DNA of 64,000 nucleotides from Kuafuiihalomonas sp039024635 (GTDB lineage: Bacteria > Myxococcota > Kuafuiibacteriia > Kuafuiibacteriales > Kuafuiibacteriaceae): assembly GCA_039024635.1 (NCBI GenBank), contig JBCCQA010000006.1, forward strand, positions 1 to 64,000, given 5' to 3'. Below the pieces are notes generated by a model, which was not told the origin of the DNA, searched no databases, and saw only the letters and a list, made by a program, of their open reading frames with translations. This document shows positions 30,894 to 41,572 of the stretch, piece after piece. The position numbers and the translations under genes are program-made. Each line of letters begins with the position of its first letter. The first letter of the stretch is position 1.

Positions 30894-32018
30894 ATGAAAG
30901 CCCCATGCTTCTTGTCGTGCGTCCTCATGGCGCCAGCCTGTGCCGACCCGGTGGTCTACAGCGCCGTCGTCGACGGTGAGGACGAGGACCTGCCGCAGCG
31001 CCTTCGCGTCCAGCCTTCGAGCATCTCGATTCAAAGCGAGGCCGGGGGCGTTCACATCCTCGAGCTACATCTGCGCGCCGACGGGCCAGTCTTCATCGAC
31101 GGGATCCTGTGGGAGGGCGACGAAACGTGGGAGCTGCGCTCGTTCGCGCCCTCGCTTCCCATTCGGGTTGAAGACGAAGTCGAGCTCCAGATCCAGCTTC
31201 GGACCGGGCTTCCCATCTTGGGCGGCGCGCTGGTCTTTTGGGGGCGGGATCGGATCCTCGGTCGAGTCCCCGTCGAACGACGGATCGGTCCGAGCCTTCG
31301 GCTCATCCCGAGAGAGCCTCGAGGCGTGGGGGTCGTGGGTACGCGATTGCGTCTGCCCATGAGCGTACGTTCGAACGCCGCGGAGACCTCGGAACTGAGC
31401 TGGCGGGTCGTCGCCGACCCGGCGCTCCAGGTCGAGTCTCCAGCCGACTTCGTCCTCGAGGCCGGGCAGGAGGTCTCGGTCGACCTTTTGGTGGACGCGC
31501 TGCGGCCGGGCACGTGGCGACTGGGCCTGGGCGTTCTGGGCCCGGACACGGAGGATTGGGTCGAAGCCGAGCTACAGTTCCAAAGCGCCGAAGCCTGGCG
31601 GTTCACCGTGACGCCGGAGCCAGATCAGACCTCGGCTCTCATCACTGACCTTCGACGCCTCCAGGCCTGGGCCGACCTCGAAGACACGCCGCCCAGTCGA
31701 GGGCAGCACATGCTCGTCGGTTCGGCCGAAGCGAGCACCCGACTAGGCGTCGGCTACCTCGAGGACTGTCGAGCGGCCCCGAGCACGCTGTTGAGCGAAC
31801 TCTTCGGCGCAAGCCTGTCCACACTGGTGGCGGGTTCGGCCGAGTGGAGTCGCCTGGTCCGAGAGGTATGCGTAGACCGGGGGCCGCTGAACCTTCGATG
31901 GACCCTCGAGCAGGGTGGCGCCCTTCGGGAAGGTCAGACTCGACTGGAACGACGAGGCGATCGTGTCGAGGTCGGTCGTTGGGACGGACCGACCCGACGG
32001 TTCGAGGTCACGCGGTGA
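30894..32018 (+). CDS. Secreted hypothetical beta-rich protein (possible lipoprotein)
   Basis: ATG 30894 opens a short signal region (CFLSCVLMAPACAD) that may be a lipobox; the earlier in-frame start lacks it. The 374 residues are rich in strands (FVLEAGQEVSVDLLVDALR, GTWRLGLGVLGPDTEDW) resembling Ig-like or ASH-like folds, followed by a helical C-terminus with Cys (EVCVDRG). The stop overlaps the next start as GTGA. It is probably surface- or periplasm-exposed and made together with the next lipoprotein. Confidence 0.55.
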   Translation: MKAPCFLSCVLMAPACADPVVYSAVVDGEDEDLPQRLRVQPSSISIQSEAGGVHILELHLRADGPVFIDGILWEGDETWELRSFAPSLPIRVEDEVELQIQLRTGLPILGGALVFWGRDRILGRVPVERRIGPSLRLIPREPRGVGVVGTRLRLPMSVRSNAAETSELSWRVVADPALQVESPADFVLEAGQEVSVDLLVDALRPGTWRLGLGVLGPDTEDWVEAELQFQSAEAWRFTVTPEPDQTSALITDLRRLQAWADLEDTPPSRGQHMLVGSAEASTRLGVGYLEDCRAAPSTLLSELFGASLSTLVAGSAEWSRLVREVCVDRGPLNLRWTLEQGGALREGQTRLERRGDRVEVGRWDGPTRRFEVTR

Positions 32019-33418
32019 GGGCGTCCGTTGCCTGCGTGGTGTTATGGGCCTGCGGGGAGGCGCCGCCCTGCCCTTCTTTGCCCGCGGCGCATCCAATCCG
32101 CCTGGGCGCGGCAGAGACCCACACCATACAGGCCCTGCCAGGCTGGACGGCCACGGCCTCGGTCACCGGGCCCTTCGCGTGGGACCCAGACGAATTCGCC
32201 CTCCACTGGAAGGGCGAAGGCTACGGAGAAGGCGCCCTCACGCTCGTTCATCGAGATCCCTCGAGCGCTTGCCCCGAAGGAAGAGTGACCCACTCGGTTC
32301 GTGCGTCCAGCTTCTCCGAGGCCCGGCTTCGGTGGGTCGACACGCACTTGGACAAGGAGGTGCCGGCACGGACGGGCATCGGATTCGAGCTCCATCTGCG
32401 GAATGAGGGATGGACCGGAACTTGGGTCCCGCCTGCCCGCTGGACAGGACGAGGCGCCCGAGTCGACGGTGGCGAAGCGACCTGGGTGCCACCTTTGAGC
32501 AATGTGGTGCTGTTCCTCGACCTGGTGGCCGAGGGTGGCCCCTTCGAGGGACGACTCGAATGGGACGGTGTCTTGCCCGGCCTCGATTGGGAAGGTCAGG
32601 GCATCGAGCCCCGGCTCGTGGCCAGCGATCGCCTCGACTTTGGCGTCCTCCTCGTCGGGGCCTTCGACCGACGAAGCGTGGCCTTGCGGGCGGAGAACGT
32701 CCCTGTCCACATCGTCCACGTGGAAGGTCCGGCGGTTGGGCCCTTCCACTGGTCGGCACCGACCCGAGTGGAGGAACATGCAGAGCTATCCGTTCGCTTC
32801 GCTCCCGCTGAGGTGGGTGACTGGTCCGAACGGCTTCGAATCTGGTGGCGCGGTCGAGATCGAATCGAGGTCCATGAAGTCCTCCTCGAAGCAAAGGCGC
32901 GAAGCTGCGAAGCGCTCTGCCAGCTCCCAGAAGCAACCACGAGCTGCGTGGGCGGCTGCCGAATCGAGAGCTGCCATCCGGGATGGTGGGACGCCAACGG
33001 CCAAGCGAGCGATGGCTGCGAATGTCGAGACGTCGAGGACCCTTCGGACGATTGCGCCCGAGCCCGGCCCCTCCCCGAGATCAGAGACGACCAAGCGCGT
33101 ATCATGGTGGAGGGCATTCTCGCCGGTCCGGCCGACGTGGACGTTTTGCGCGTCATCGCCGCCGATGGTTCCAACATCTTTGGCGACAGCTTCGACGTGC
33201 GCTTGGCGCTTTTCTCCGAATCTCCGCTCGAGCTGTGCGTTCGCAGGGCCCCCGGACGCTGGCCTCGGGGAACTTGTCCCGGAAGCGACTGGAGCTGCGG
33301 CCCTCGCCATCGTTTCGAAGGTCGACACTTTCAGGATGACACGCAGACCCTCTGGCTCCGGATCCGAAGCACGACGCAAAGCTGCGCACCTTACCAGGTG
33401 GAGCTGTCGAACGGATGA
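32015..33418 (+). CDS. Lipoprotein with ASH/choice-of-anchor-like and Cys-rich domains
   Basis: GTG 32015 overlaps the previous stop as GTGA and opens a lipoprotein signal (SVACVVLWACGEAPPC). The 467 residues include an ASH/Hydin-like Ig domain (RLDFGVLLVGAFDRRSVAL ... SVRFAPAEVGDWSE), a Cys-rich segment of the kind common in Myxococcota (CEALCQLPEATTSCVGGC ... SDGCEC), and a C-terminal beta domain with paired Cys (CAPYQVELSNG). The Cys-rich part resembles EGF-like surface repeats. Likely a surface-exposed adhesive or scaffolding lipoprotein; the exact role is not predictable. Confidence 0.6.
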   Translation: MRASVACVVLWACGEAPPCPSLPAAHPIRLGAAETHTIQALPGWTATASVTGPFAWDPDEFALHWKGEGYGEGALTLVHRDPSSACPEGRVTHSVRASSFSEARLRWVDTHLDKEVPARTGIGFELHLRNEGWTGTWVPPARWTGRGARVDGGEATWVPPLSNVVLFLDLVAEGGPFEGRLEWDGVLPGLDWEGQGIEPRLVASDRLDFGVLLVGAFDRRSVALRAENVPVHIVHVEGPAVGPFHWSAPTRVEEHAELSVRFAPAEVGDWSERLRIWWRGRDRIEVHEVLLEAKARSCEALCQLPEATTSCVGGCRIESCHPGWWDANGQASDGCECRDVEDPSDDCARARPLPEIRDDQARIMVEGILAGPADVDVLRVIAADGSNIFGDSFDVRLALFSESPLELCVRRAPGRWPRGTCPGSDWSCGPRHRFEGRHFQDDTQTLWLRIRSTTQSCAPYQVELSNG

Positions 33419-33463
33419 ACCCGCGCTTGCGCTCGAACAGGCGCCGACCCATCATCCGCCGCC

Positions 33464-34621
33464 ATGGGACGCAGTCTAGGTCTGGGAGCGCTCGCCATGG
33501 TCTGCGCCTGTTTCCCTCCTGGCTGGCGAGGGGCCGAGCCCCTCTACCTGGCCAACAACACATCGCCCTTCGACATCGGTCCCTACCTGGTGAAGATGGG
33601 GCCGAAGCGGATGGCGATCGTCATCGAACACCCGCTGGAAAATCCGCCCACCATCATCTGGTGGGTCCAGGAGCCGGGGGTCGAAATCACCCCCGACGAT
33701 CGTCAGCGGAGTCAGGCCCAAGAGCGAGACGACCTTTGGGTCGCGGTGCTGGACGAGCTCCCCCTCGACTTGGAGGTCAGCTACTTCGTCGATACCGAGA
33801 TAGGAACGACCGAGGTCTTTCGGTTTCGAAATGGTCGGAATCGAGGGGAGCGATTCCGCTTCGCAGCGCTAGGTGACACCCGAAATGGCCACAGGGTTCA
33901 TCGGGCGCTCATGGAAGCCATCGCGCGGGAGAAGGTCGACTTCGTCGTGAACAGCGGAGATCTGGTCGAGACGGGGGGCTACATCGACCAGTGGAACCTC
34001 TTCTTCGACATCGAGCAGCCGGTCATCTCCGAGGCCCCGCTCTTCGTCGCCATCGGAAACCACGACACCTCGCCTCGAAAGCTGTTCCGGCGCTGGTTCC
34101 TCCTGGCGGACTGGGCTCAGGACAACCGCTACTTCTACCACGACTGGGGTGACCTACGGATCGTGTGCCTCGACACAGAGCTCGAGATGCGGCCGGGGTC
34201 GGCCCAGTTCGCTTTTCTGGAGCGGGTGCTGGCCGATGCTGTTCGACAGAACCTCCTCATCGTCCTCTCCTTCCACTACCCCCCCTACTCGTCGGGCGCC
34301 CACGGACCCAACCCCGGACTTCAGGAGATCTTCGACGTGGTGGGCCCGAAGTACGGCGTGGAGCTCATCCTCAACGGTCACGACCATAACTACGAGCGCA
34401 CCAAGCCCATAGAAGGCGTCACCTACATCGTGGCCGCGTCCGGCGGCGCGCCCATTCGGAGGCTGCAACCCAGCCCCTGGAGCGCTGTGGTTCGAACCGA
34501 GCCCCACTTCGTGCTCTTCGACGTCGAGCAAGGCCACTTGGTCGGTCGGGCCATCAATCTGGACGGCAACGTCTTCGACGACTTCATCATCGATCCCGTG
34601 GAACCGCGGACCGCTCCGTGA
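33464..34621 (+). CDS. Exported purple-acid-phosphatase-like metallophosphoesterase
   Basis: The protein has 385 residues with a short N-terminal signal (GLGALAMVCACFPPGW). An N-terminal beta domain (about 25-125) precedes a metallophosphoesterase domain: FAALGDTRNG, VNSGDLVETGG, AIGNHDTS, LSFHYPPYS and NGHDHNYER. These match the five metal-binding blocks, and the GHDHNYER end is typical of purple acid phosphatases, as is the N-terminal beta domain. It is probably periplasmic or lipid-anchored. The stop overlaps the next ATG (TGATG). Substrate unknown; phosphoesters such as nucleotides are common for the family. Confidence 0.8.
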   Translation: MGRSLGLGALAMVCACFPPGWRGAEPLYLANNTSPFDIGPYLVKMGPKRMAIVIEHPLENPPTIIWWVQEPGVEITPDDRQRSQAQERDDLWVAVLDELPLDLEVSYFVDTEIGTTEVFRFRNGRNRGERFRFAALGDTRNGHRVHRALMEAIAREKVDFVVNSGDLVETGGYIDQWNLFFDIEQPVISEAPLFVAIGNHDTSPRKLFRRWFLLADWAQDNRYFYHDWGDLRIVCLDTELEMRPGSAQFAFLERVLADAVRQNLLIVLSFHYPPYSSGAHGPNPGLQEIFDVVGPKYGVELILNGHDHNYERTKPIEGVTYIVAASGGAPIRRLQPSPWSAVVRTEPHFVLFDVEQGHLVGRAINLDGNVFDDFIIDPVEPRTAP

Positions 34622-35922
34622 TGGTCCGCGCCGCGGTCTTGGCCATTGGGCTGGTCTGGTGTGGAGCGGCCCACGCACAGACCACGGAGACCGCCACCAC
34701 GACCGAGGTCCGACCCGACCCGCCCGCTCGGGTAGACTTGGGTCGCGTCATCCTCGACGCACCGGCAGGCTTCCTGGAGGTCGCCTTCGTCCCGCTGTAC
34801 GTGACGGTTTACGCCCTCGATCGCTACTCCTTGTTCGAACGCATCCTCGACGTTTTCACCAACGAGGAGCAAACGATGGCCTACCTTCCGATCGTCATCC
34901 CCTTGGGCCGATCGGGTCCTGGCTTTGGCGGCCTCTTCGCCTACAACGCCCCCCTCGGCTCACCGAACCGGCTGATCGTTCTCGGCATCGCCAACGTCAA
35001 CGGCGACTGGACGGCCAGCGTCGACGGAGGCCTGCGTCTGCCCTTCGCCAGCGGCCGAGCCGCCTCTCTGAGTGTGGGGGCCTCCGTGGATCGCGACCAA
35101 CGCTTCTTCGGCATCGGTACGGAGACGAGAAACGCGACGGAGTTCCTTCTTCGGCAGAACAGCATCGACGTCGAGGCGAGCCTGACCCTCTTGTCGCCTT
35201 CGGTCCCAGTCCTGACGGCCGAGGCGAGCCTGGCCTACCGGCGGCGAAGAATCGAGAGCGGAGAGGGTACCGGTTCACCGATCTTCGATGAGGACGCCCC
35301 CGTCCGCGGACCTCCAGGCTTCAACCAGGGCCTCGACTACCCGGAGCTCGGCATCCAGCTCGGCGTCGACACCCGAGACAGCTTTGGTCTCACCTCTCGG
35401 GGCTTCGTGCTCCAGAATCGGGCCCGACTCACCCAAGACTTGAACCCAGGCAGCGGCACTGGCGGCGCCACTCTGACTTCCGAGTTTGGTCTGTGGCTAC
35501 CGTTGCTCCCCCGGAATCGAACCCTTTTCTTCCGCGGCGGCATCGGGAGCTCCATTCCCTTTCGCAATCGGGACGATATCCCCTTTCACTTCCTTCAGAG
35601 CCTGGGAGGCGCGAGCCGCCTTCGCGGCTACCCGGACAATCGCTTCGTCGACGAGCTGGCCTGGTGGAGCAGCCTCGAGTACCGCTGGTTCTTCTACGAG
35701 TGGGCGGGCACCGGAGGAGGCTTGGTCAGCACCCTCTTTTTCGACGTCGGCCAAACGGGCCCAGACCTCGAAGATCTGTTTCGGACGAGCGCGGGCAACT
35801 TCCCTTGGTCGGTCGGTCTGGCTCTCCGGGTCGAACAGTCGCTCATCATGCTGGGCCGACTCCAGGTCGGGGTGTCGCCGGAGGGCGTCCAGATCAGCTT
35901 CGGGATCGGAGACGTCCTATGA
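34621..35922 (+). CDS. Outer-membrane D15/Omp85-type surface antigen
   Basis: The protein has 433 residues with a signal peptide (VLAIGLVWCGAAHA). After an N-terminal linker the sequence is a BamA-like barrel: LIVLGIANVNGDWTASVDG, IQLGVDTRDSFGLTSRGF, GGASRLRGYPDNRF (the conserved RGY/F lid motif of the D15 domain) and LAWWSSLEYRWFFYEWAG. No POTRA repeats are seen, so it resembles short barrel-only homologues that export or insert a specific partner. Its start is coupled to the phosphoesterase and its end to the next lipoprotein, implying one functional unit. Confidence 0.75.
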   Translation: MVRAAVLAIGLVWCGAAHAQTTETATTTEVRPDPPARVDLGRVILDAPAGFLEVAFVPLYVTVYALDRYSLFERILDVFTNEEQTMAYLPIVIPLGRSGPGFGGLFAYNAPLGSPNRLIVLGIANVNGDWTASVDGGLRLPFASGRAASLSVGASVDRDQRFFGIGTETRNATEFLLRQNSIDVEASLTLLSPSVPVLTAEASLAYRRRRIESGEGTGSPIFDEDAPVRGPPGFNQGLDYPELGIQLGVDTRDSFGLTSRGFVLQNRARLTQDLNPGSGTGGATLTSEFGLWLPLLPRNRTLFFRGGIGSSIPFRNRDDIPFHFLQSLGGASRLRGYPDNRFVDELAWWSSLEYRWFFYEWAGTGGGLVSTLFFDVGQTGPDLEDLFRTSAGNFPWSVGLALRVEQSLIMLGRLQVGVSPEGVQISFGIGDVL

Positions 35923-37553
35923 GAGCCGGCTTCTTCGTCCTACTTCTCTTTGGTGCTTGCGCCGGTCCCTCGTGGCGAAAGAGCCCCCATGACGTCCCCT
36001 TCCAGCGGACGCCCCCGCCTGTCCTGCATGAAGCCTTCGAGACCCGTCCGAGCTCGGAAGCCGTCGAAGTGGCCCGACACAGTGCCGTCCGCCCCCTGGG
36101 GGGACTTGTCAGCCCCGGCGCCTACGCGGAACGAGCCGGCGCCCGAAGGCGCGCCCTCGACGTGAACGAGTTCGGGCAGGTCACGGACTCCTCTTGGTTC
36201 ACAAATCGAGTCAGCCGACGGCCCTGGTCGGCGGAAGAGCTGCGGCAAGGCCCCAACACGATAGACGGACCGGCGGAAGGTCCGCTTCGAATCTTGGGGG
36301 GAAAGATCGAGGGCGTGGCCCCGGGCTTCGTCGTGGAAGACCAGCTCGGGCGCCGCTTCGTCGTGAAACTCGACCATCCAGCCTATCCCGGTCTGGGCTC
36401 AGGGGCCGAGGTAGTGGCCACCAAGATCCTCCACGCCCTCGGCTACAACGTGCCGGAGAACTACGTCGTCACCTTCGATCTCGAGCGCCTCTTCCTCTCG
36501 GAGGACGCGAGTACGGCCGGTAAGTACGGGCGACGGGTCCCTCTCGACCGGAAGCTTCTCGATGACATCTTGAGCAATGCGAACCCCTTCCCCGACGGCA
36601 CGGTACGGGCCTTGTTTAGTCGGATCATCGAGGGCGAGGTGCTGGGCTCCTTCGAATTCGAAGGCTTTCGACGGGAGGACCCGAACGACCGCATCCCTCA
36701 CGAACGTCGGCGCAGTCTCCGTGCCCTCCGCATGTTCTATGCATGGCTCAACAACACCGACGCTCGCTCTTCCAACACGCTGGACGTCTTCATCCCGAGC
36801 GACGCCGAAGGCCAATTGGGATCGGTCCGGCACTACCTGCTCGACTTCGGAGATGCGCTCGGATCGGCGGGGACCGAGCCCAAGTACATCGCGGAGGGCT
36901 ATGAAGGCCTGGTCGATCTGGAGTTCATGGCCTACGGCCTCTTCTCTTTGGGCGCCTACTATCGCTACTGGTTGCCCGTCCAGCGCTCCCCTTTCCGTTC
37001 GGTCGGAACCTTCGAGGCCCAGGTCTTCGACCCGGCCTGGTGGCGTCCCGCCATTCCGAACCCGGCCTTCCAGGAGTTGGCGCCACAGGATGCCTACTGG
37101 GCGGCAGTTCTCATGGCCCGGTTCAGCCCCGACCTGGTCGCAGCTGCGGTCGATGCCGCCGGCTACGACACGAACGCTCGAGCCTGGGTCCTGCGGGTCC
37201 TTCTGGAGCGGCAGTTCAAGCTCATCCGATGGGGGTTTGGAGAGCGACTCCCCCTGGAAGACCGACGCATGGACGAAGTGGCCGTGCGCTGGACCGATCT
37301 GGCGGTCGAGCTCGGCTTAGTCGACCCGGGCGCCCAGGCCTACACCTGCCAGCTCCTGACCCAGAAGGGTGGGTCCGAGATTCAGACCCATGACAGGCCC
37401 CTTTGTGAGCTCGCACCGCTTCACGACCAGATCATGGAGACCCGGGATCCCTTCATGCGTCTCGAGGTTCGACGACGAGACCTGACCCGGGCCCACGTTC
37501 TCCATCTCCGGCGAACGCCCGCAGGGCTTCTCCCCGTCGCAGTTCGGCGCTGA
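35919..37553 (+). CDS. Large lipoprotein with kinase-like (HipA/CotH-like) motifs
   Basis: ATG 35919 overlaps the barrel gene stop and opens a lipoprotein signal (FFVLLLFGACAG). The 544 residues contain FVVKLDHPAYPGLGSG followed by VVATKILHALGYNVPE, and later HYLLDFGDALGSAG. These can be read as the Lys, Glu and DFG-like sites of a kinase-type fold (HipA, PI3K-like or CotH). No kinase signature is exact, so enzymatic activity is a guess. The C-terminal 150 residues are helical. It is the last of the coupled envelope genes and probably acts outside the cytoplasm. Confidence 0.5.
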   Translation: MRAGFFVLLLFGACAGPSWRKSPHDVPFQRTPPPVLHEAFETRPSSEAVEVARHSAVRPLGGLVSPGAYAERAGARRRALDVNEFGQVTDSSWFTNRVSRRPWSAEELRQGPNTIDGPAEGPLRILGGKIEGVAPGFVVEDQLGRRFVVKLDHPAYPGLGSGAEVVATKILHALGYNVPENYVVTFDLERLFLSEDASTAGKYGRRVPLDRKLLDDILSNANPFPDGTVRALFSRIIEGEVLGSFEFEGFRREDPNDRIPHERRRSLRALRMFYAWLNNTDARSSNTLDVFIPSDAEGQLGSVRHYLLDFGDALGSAGTEPKYIAEGYEGLVDLEFMAYGLFSLGAYYRYWLPVQRSPFRSVGTFEAQVFDPAWWRPAIPNPAFQELAPQDAYWAAVLMARFSPDLVAAAVDAAGYDTNARAWVLRVLLERQFKLIRWGFGERLPLEDRRMDEVAVRWTDLAVELGLVDPGAQAYTCQLLTQKGGSEIQTHDRPLCELAPLHDQIMETRDPFMRLEVRRRDLTRAHVLHLRRTPAGLLPVAVRR

Positions 37554-37590
37554 GACTCCAAACGAGGGGGAAGAAGCCGAATGAGGGAGC

Positions 37591-38529
37591 GTGAGCCCCG
37601 TTCAGCGCCGGCATCCTCGGTTCGAGGCTCGAGAGCGCGTCCGGCTCCAACTCGACGGTCGGGCCTCCTTCGAGGAGCTTTGGACGCGAGACGTAAGTCG
37701 GGGCGGGATGTTCGTCCACACCGACGCCCCTCCCCCCATGGGGACCAAGCTTCGGGTCATCGTCGAAACCCCAGACGGGGAGATCGAGCTCGTCGCAGAG
37801 GTCGTCCACATCCTCGACCAGGAAACAGCCCGGGAGTTCGACCAGCCTCCCGGCATCGGGCTTCAGTTCTGCCCCGTCGATGAAACAAAACGCAGGGCCA
37901 TCGAAAGCTACGTCGACGGACTGTCTCGCCGACTGGCGCCCAACCCCAGCCTGGACGACGACAGCGTCGAGGACGTGCGAGCCGCGGTGCGGACCTTCTT
38001 CGAAGGCTACGAAGACAACGACCTCTATGCCGCCATCGGGGCCGGCCCTCTGGAAACTCCAGCCGTCATAGCCCGACAGCTGGAGCGACTCCGAGCGCTC
38101 TTCGACAACCCACCCACCAGCCTCAGTCCACCTCAGATGGCTCGAGTCGAGCGCGCCCAACGCGTGCTATCAAAGATGAGCCCCCTTCTCCAAGACGAGG
38201 AACGACGGCTGGAGTACGACCTCCGGCAAGGCTTCGTCTTTGCCAAGGAGCGGATGGAGACGCTTAGCCGACGACAGATCCAGCATATGCGGGAGATCTG
38301 GCAGCGTCTTCACCCAGAGCGCGTGAAGGAGGCCGAAAAGCACGCTGGGACCGCCCTCGAGTACGAAGCCCGCAAGGAGTTTGAGAAGGCGATCACAGCC
38401 GGGAAGGCCTCCCTGCGCTTCGACCCGTTCAACCAGGCACTCATCGCAGCAATGGAGGAATGGGCGCTCCTAGCCGGGGCCACGGAAAAAGCGCCCATCT
38501 CCGAAGACTCGGTTGCCAATTCCGTCTAG
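37591..38529 (+). CDS. PilZ-domain protein with helical C-terminal region
   Basis: The protein has 312 residues from GTG 37591. Residues 1-105 form a PilZ domain: RRHPRFEARERVRL gives the RxxxR motif and TRDVSRGGMFVHTD the D/NxSxxG motif, so cyclic-di-GMP binding is likely. The rest is helical (YVDGLSRRLAPNPSLDDD, REIWQRLHPERVKEAEK), perhaps a TPR- or J-domain-like output module. It follows the envelope genes by 37 bp and may adjust their output or another surface process. Such PilZ proteins are numerous in myxobacteria. Confidence 0.78.
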   Translation: MSPVQRRHPRFEARERVRLQLDGRASFEELWTRDVSRGGMFVHTDAPPPMGTKLRVIVETPDGEIELVAEVVHILDQETAREFDQPPGIGLQFCPVDETKRRAIESYVDGLSRRLAPNPSLDDDSVEDVRAAVRTFFEGYEDNDLYAAIGAGPLETPAVIARQLERLRALFDNPPTSLSPPQMARVERAQRVLSKMSPLLQDEERRLEYDLRQGFVFAKERMETLSRRQIQHMREIWQRLHPERVKEAEKHAGTALEYEARKEFEKAITAGKASLRFDPFNQALIAAMEEWALLAGATEKAPISEDSVANSV

Positions 38530-38548
38530 CTGAGAAAATGAGCCCCCG

Positions 38549-39382
38549 ATGGCGGAGGTCCGGAGGGGGATGCACGCGGTGGAGGCTAGCAGCCTCATCG
38601 GTATGCCCCAGTTAGGCCTGAATGGGCTGAATGAGAACTGGCTGATGAAGGAGGCTGGCCACCGGCACTGGATGGCGATCTGCGGCCAGGCCGGGGTTCA
38701 GAGTCACGAGATCATCGACAGCCAAGGCCACCGGCTCTACGCCGCCTTCATCGGAATCGAATGGGAGGGGGACCCGCTGGGTGACGTGGGTGAAAACGAC
38801 CAGCTCGACGTGCGCACCGAGCTGTGCCGCTTCTCGAGCAAACGCTTTTTCTCCCACAACCATTTCTCGGCCAGCTCAGGCTCGGACTTCACCTTTCAGA
38901 TGGTGTCGATCTTCGTGAAGAAGCCCGTTTTCGACGACAACCGCACCTTGGCCAGCGGCCAGCCGGACCCGCTACGCGCCATCCCGCAGACCGATACACC
39001 TGAGAAGGCTCGGCAGCTTCAGGAGGACTGGAAGAGCCTGAAAGGCGAGCCGGTCAAGGATTCGGACAGCAAGCTCGTGCACCACGTCTGCCCGACCACG
39101 GAATTCAACGGTGCGCGAATGCTCTATTTCGCCAACTTTCAGCTCATCATCGACCAGGCAGAGTGGAACGCCCTGCCCAACGCGGACATGCAGTTCGCCT
39201 CCACCGAACGGCGCCGGATGTTCTTCTACGGCAACGTGAACTTCGACGACATCCTGGAGATTCGCTTCCACGACGTCGATTGGAGCGGAGACGTCCGGTC
39301 CCACCGCGCCGACGTAGTCCGCGCCCAAGACGGCGCTCGCTTGGCGGCCGTCGAAACCCGAAAGCGCCTCATCCGACCTTGA
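38549..39382 (+). CDS. LnmK/Pnap_2097-like hot-dog protein
   Basis: The protein has 277 residues. The N-terminal motif SSLIGMPQLGLNGLNENWL, then HRHWMAICG, resembles the LnmK (bifunctional acyltransferase/decarboxylase) and Pnap_2097 group of double hot-dog proteins in polyketide-type pathways. Later blocks (RFFSHNHFSASSGSDFTF, FYGNVNFDDILEIRFHDVD) have the matching second half. No PKS or carrier-protein gene is next to it, but a phosphopantetheinyl transferase lies at 57466. It may act on a carrier-bound acyl group; the call is from memory of the family pattern. Confidence 0.55.
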   Translation: MAEVRRGMHAVEASSLIGMPQLGLNGLNENWLMKEAGHRHWMAICGQAGVQSHEIIDSQGHRLYAAFIGIEWEGDPLGDVGENDQLDVRTELCRFSSKRFFSHNHFSASSGSDFTFQMVSIFVKKPVFDDNRTLASGQPDPLRAIPQTDTPEKARQLQEDWKSLKGEPVKDSDSKLVHHVCPTTEFNGARMLYFANFQLIIDQAEWNALPNADMQFASTERRRMFFYGNVNFDDILEIRFHDVDWSGDVRSHRADVVRAQDGARLAAVETRKRLIRP

Positions 39383-39508
39383 AAAAGACGCGGCCGCTCT
39401 ACGGAACTTCCAAGTCGGCCTGAAGGCCCCCCCGGTCACGGGGCCGGCGCAGCGAACGAAGACGAGAAACGCAAGGCGTTTGCTCGTCGTAGGGAGCGAA
39501 GCAGGGGT

Positions 39509-39529
39509 GGGTCCGGCTCCGCCGGACCC
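39509..39529. terminator. Inverted repeat between convergent genes, possible bidirectional terminator
   Basis: A perfect 9-bp stem (GGGTCCGGC/GCCGGACCC) with loop TCC lies in the 159-bp gap between the LnmK-like gene and ftsH, which converge. A second GC stem (GGCCCC/GGGGCC, 39425-39445) lies nearby. Neither has a T run, so termination may be inefficient or Rho-assisted. Confidence 0.45.
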
Positions 39530-39541
39530 GGGACCCCAGGA

Positions 39542-41494
<1,953 letters not shown>

Positions 41495-41572
41495 CGAGTA
41501 ATCCCGTAAACGGGGCGCGGGAGCGCCGGTATCAGAGTGGACCCTGGAGACCTCGCGAGCAACTCGAAGGCC

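Noticed and set aside
30135..31055. A 306-codon minus-strand open frame
   Set aside because: It is antisense to a better plus-strand gene with signal and coupling downstream; its product looks like a shadow with no motif or ribosome site.
35493..35918. Open frame upstream of the kinase-like lipoprotein (start 35493)
   Set aside because: It lies inside the D15 barrel gene in another frame and is Arg/Pro-rich; the lipoprotein signal and overlap fix the start at 35919.
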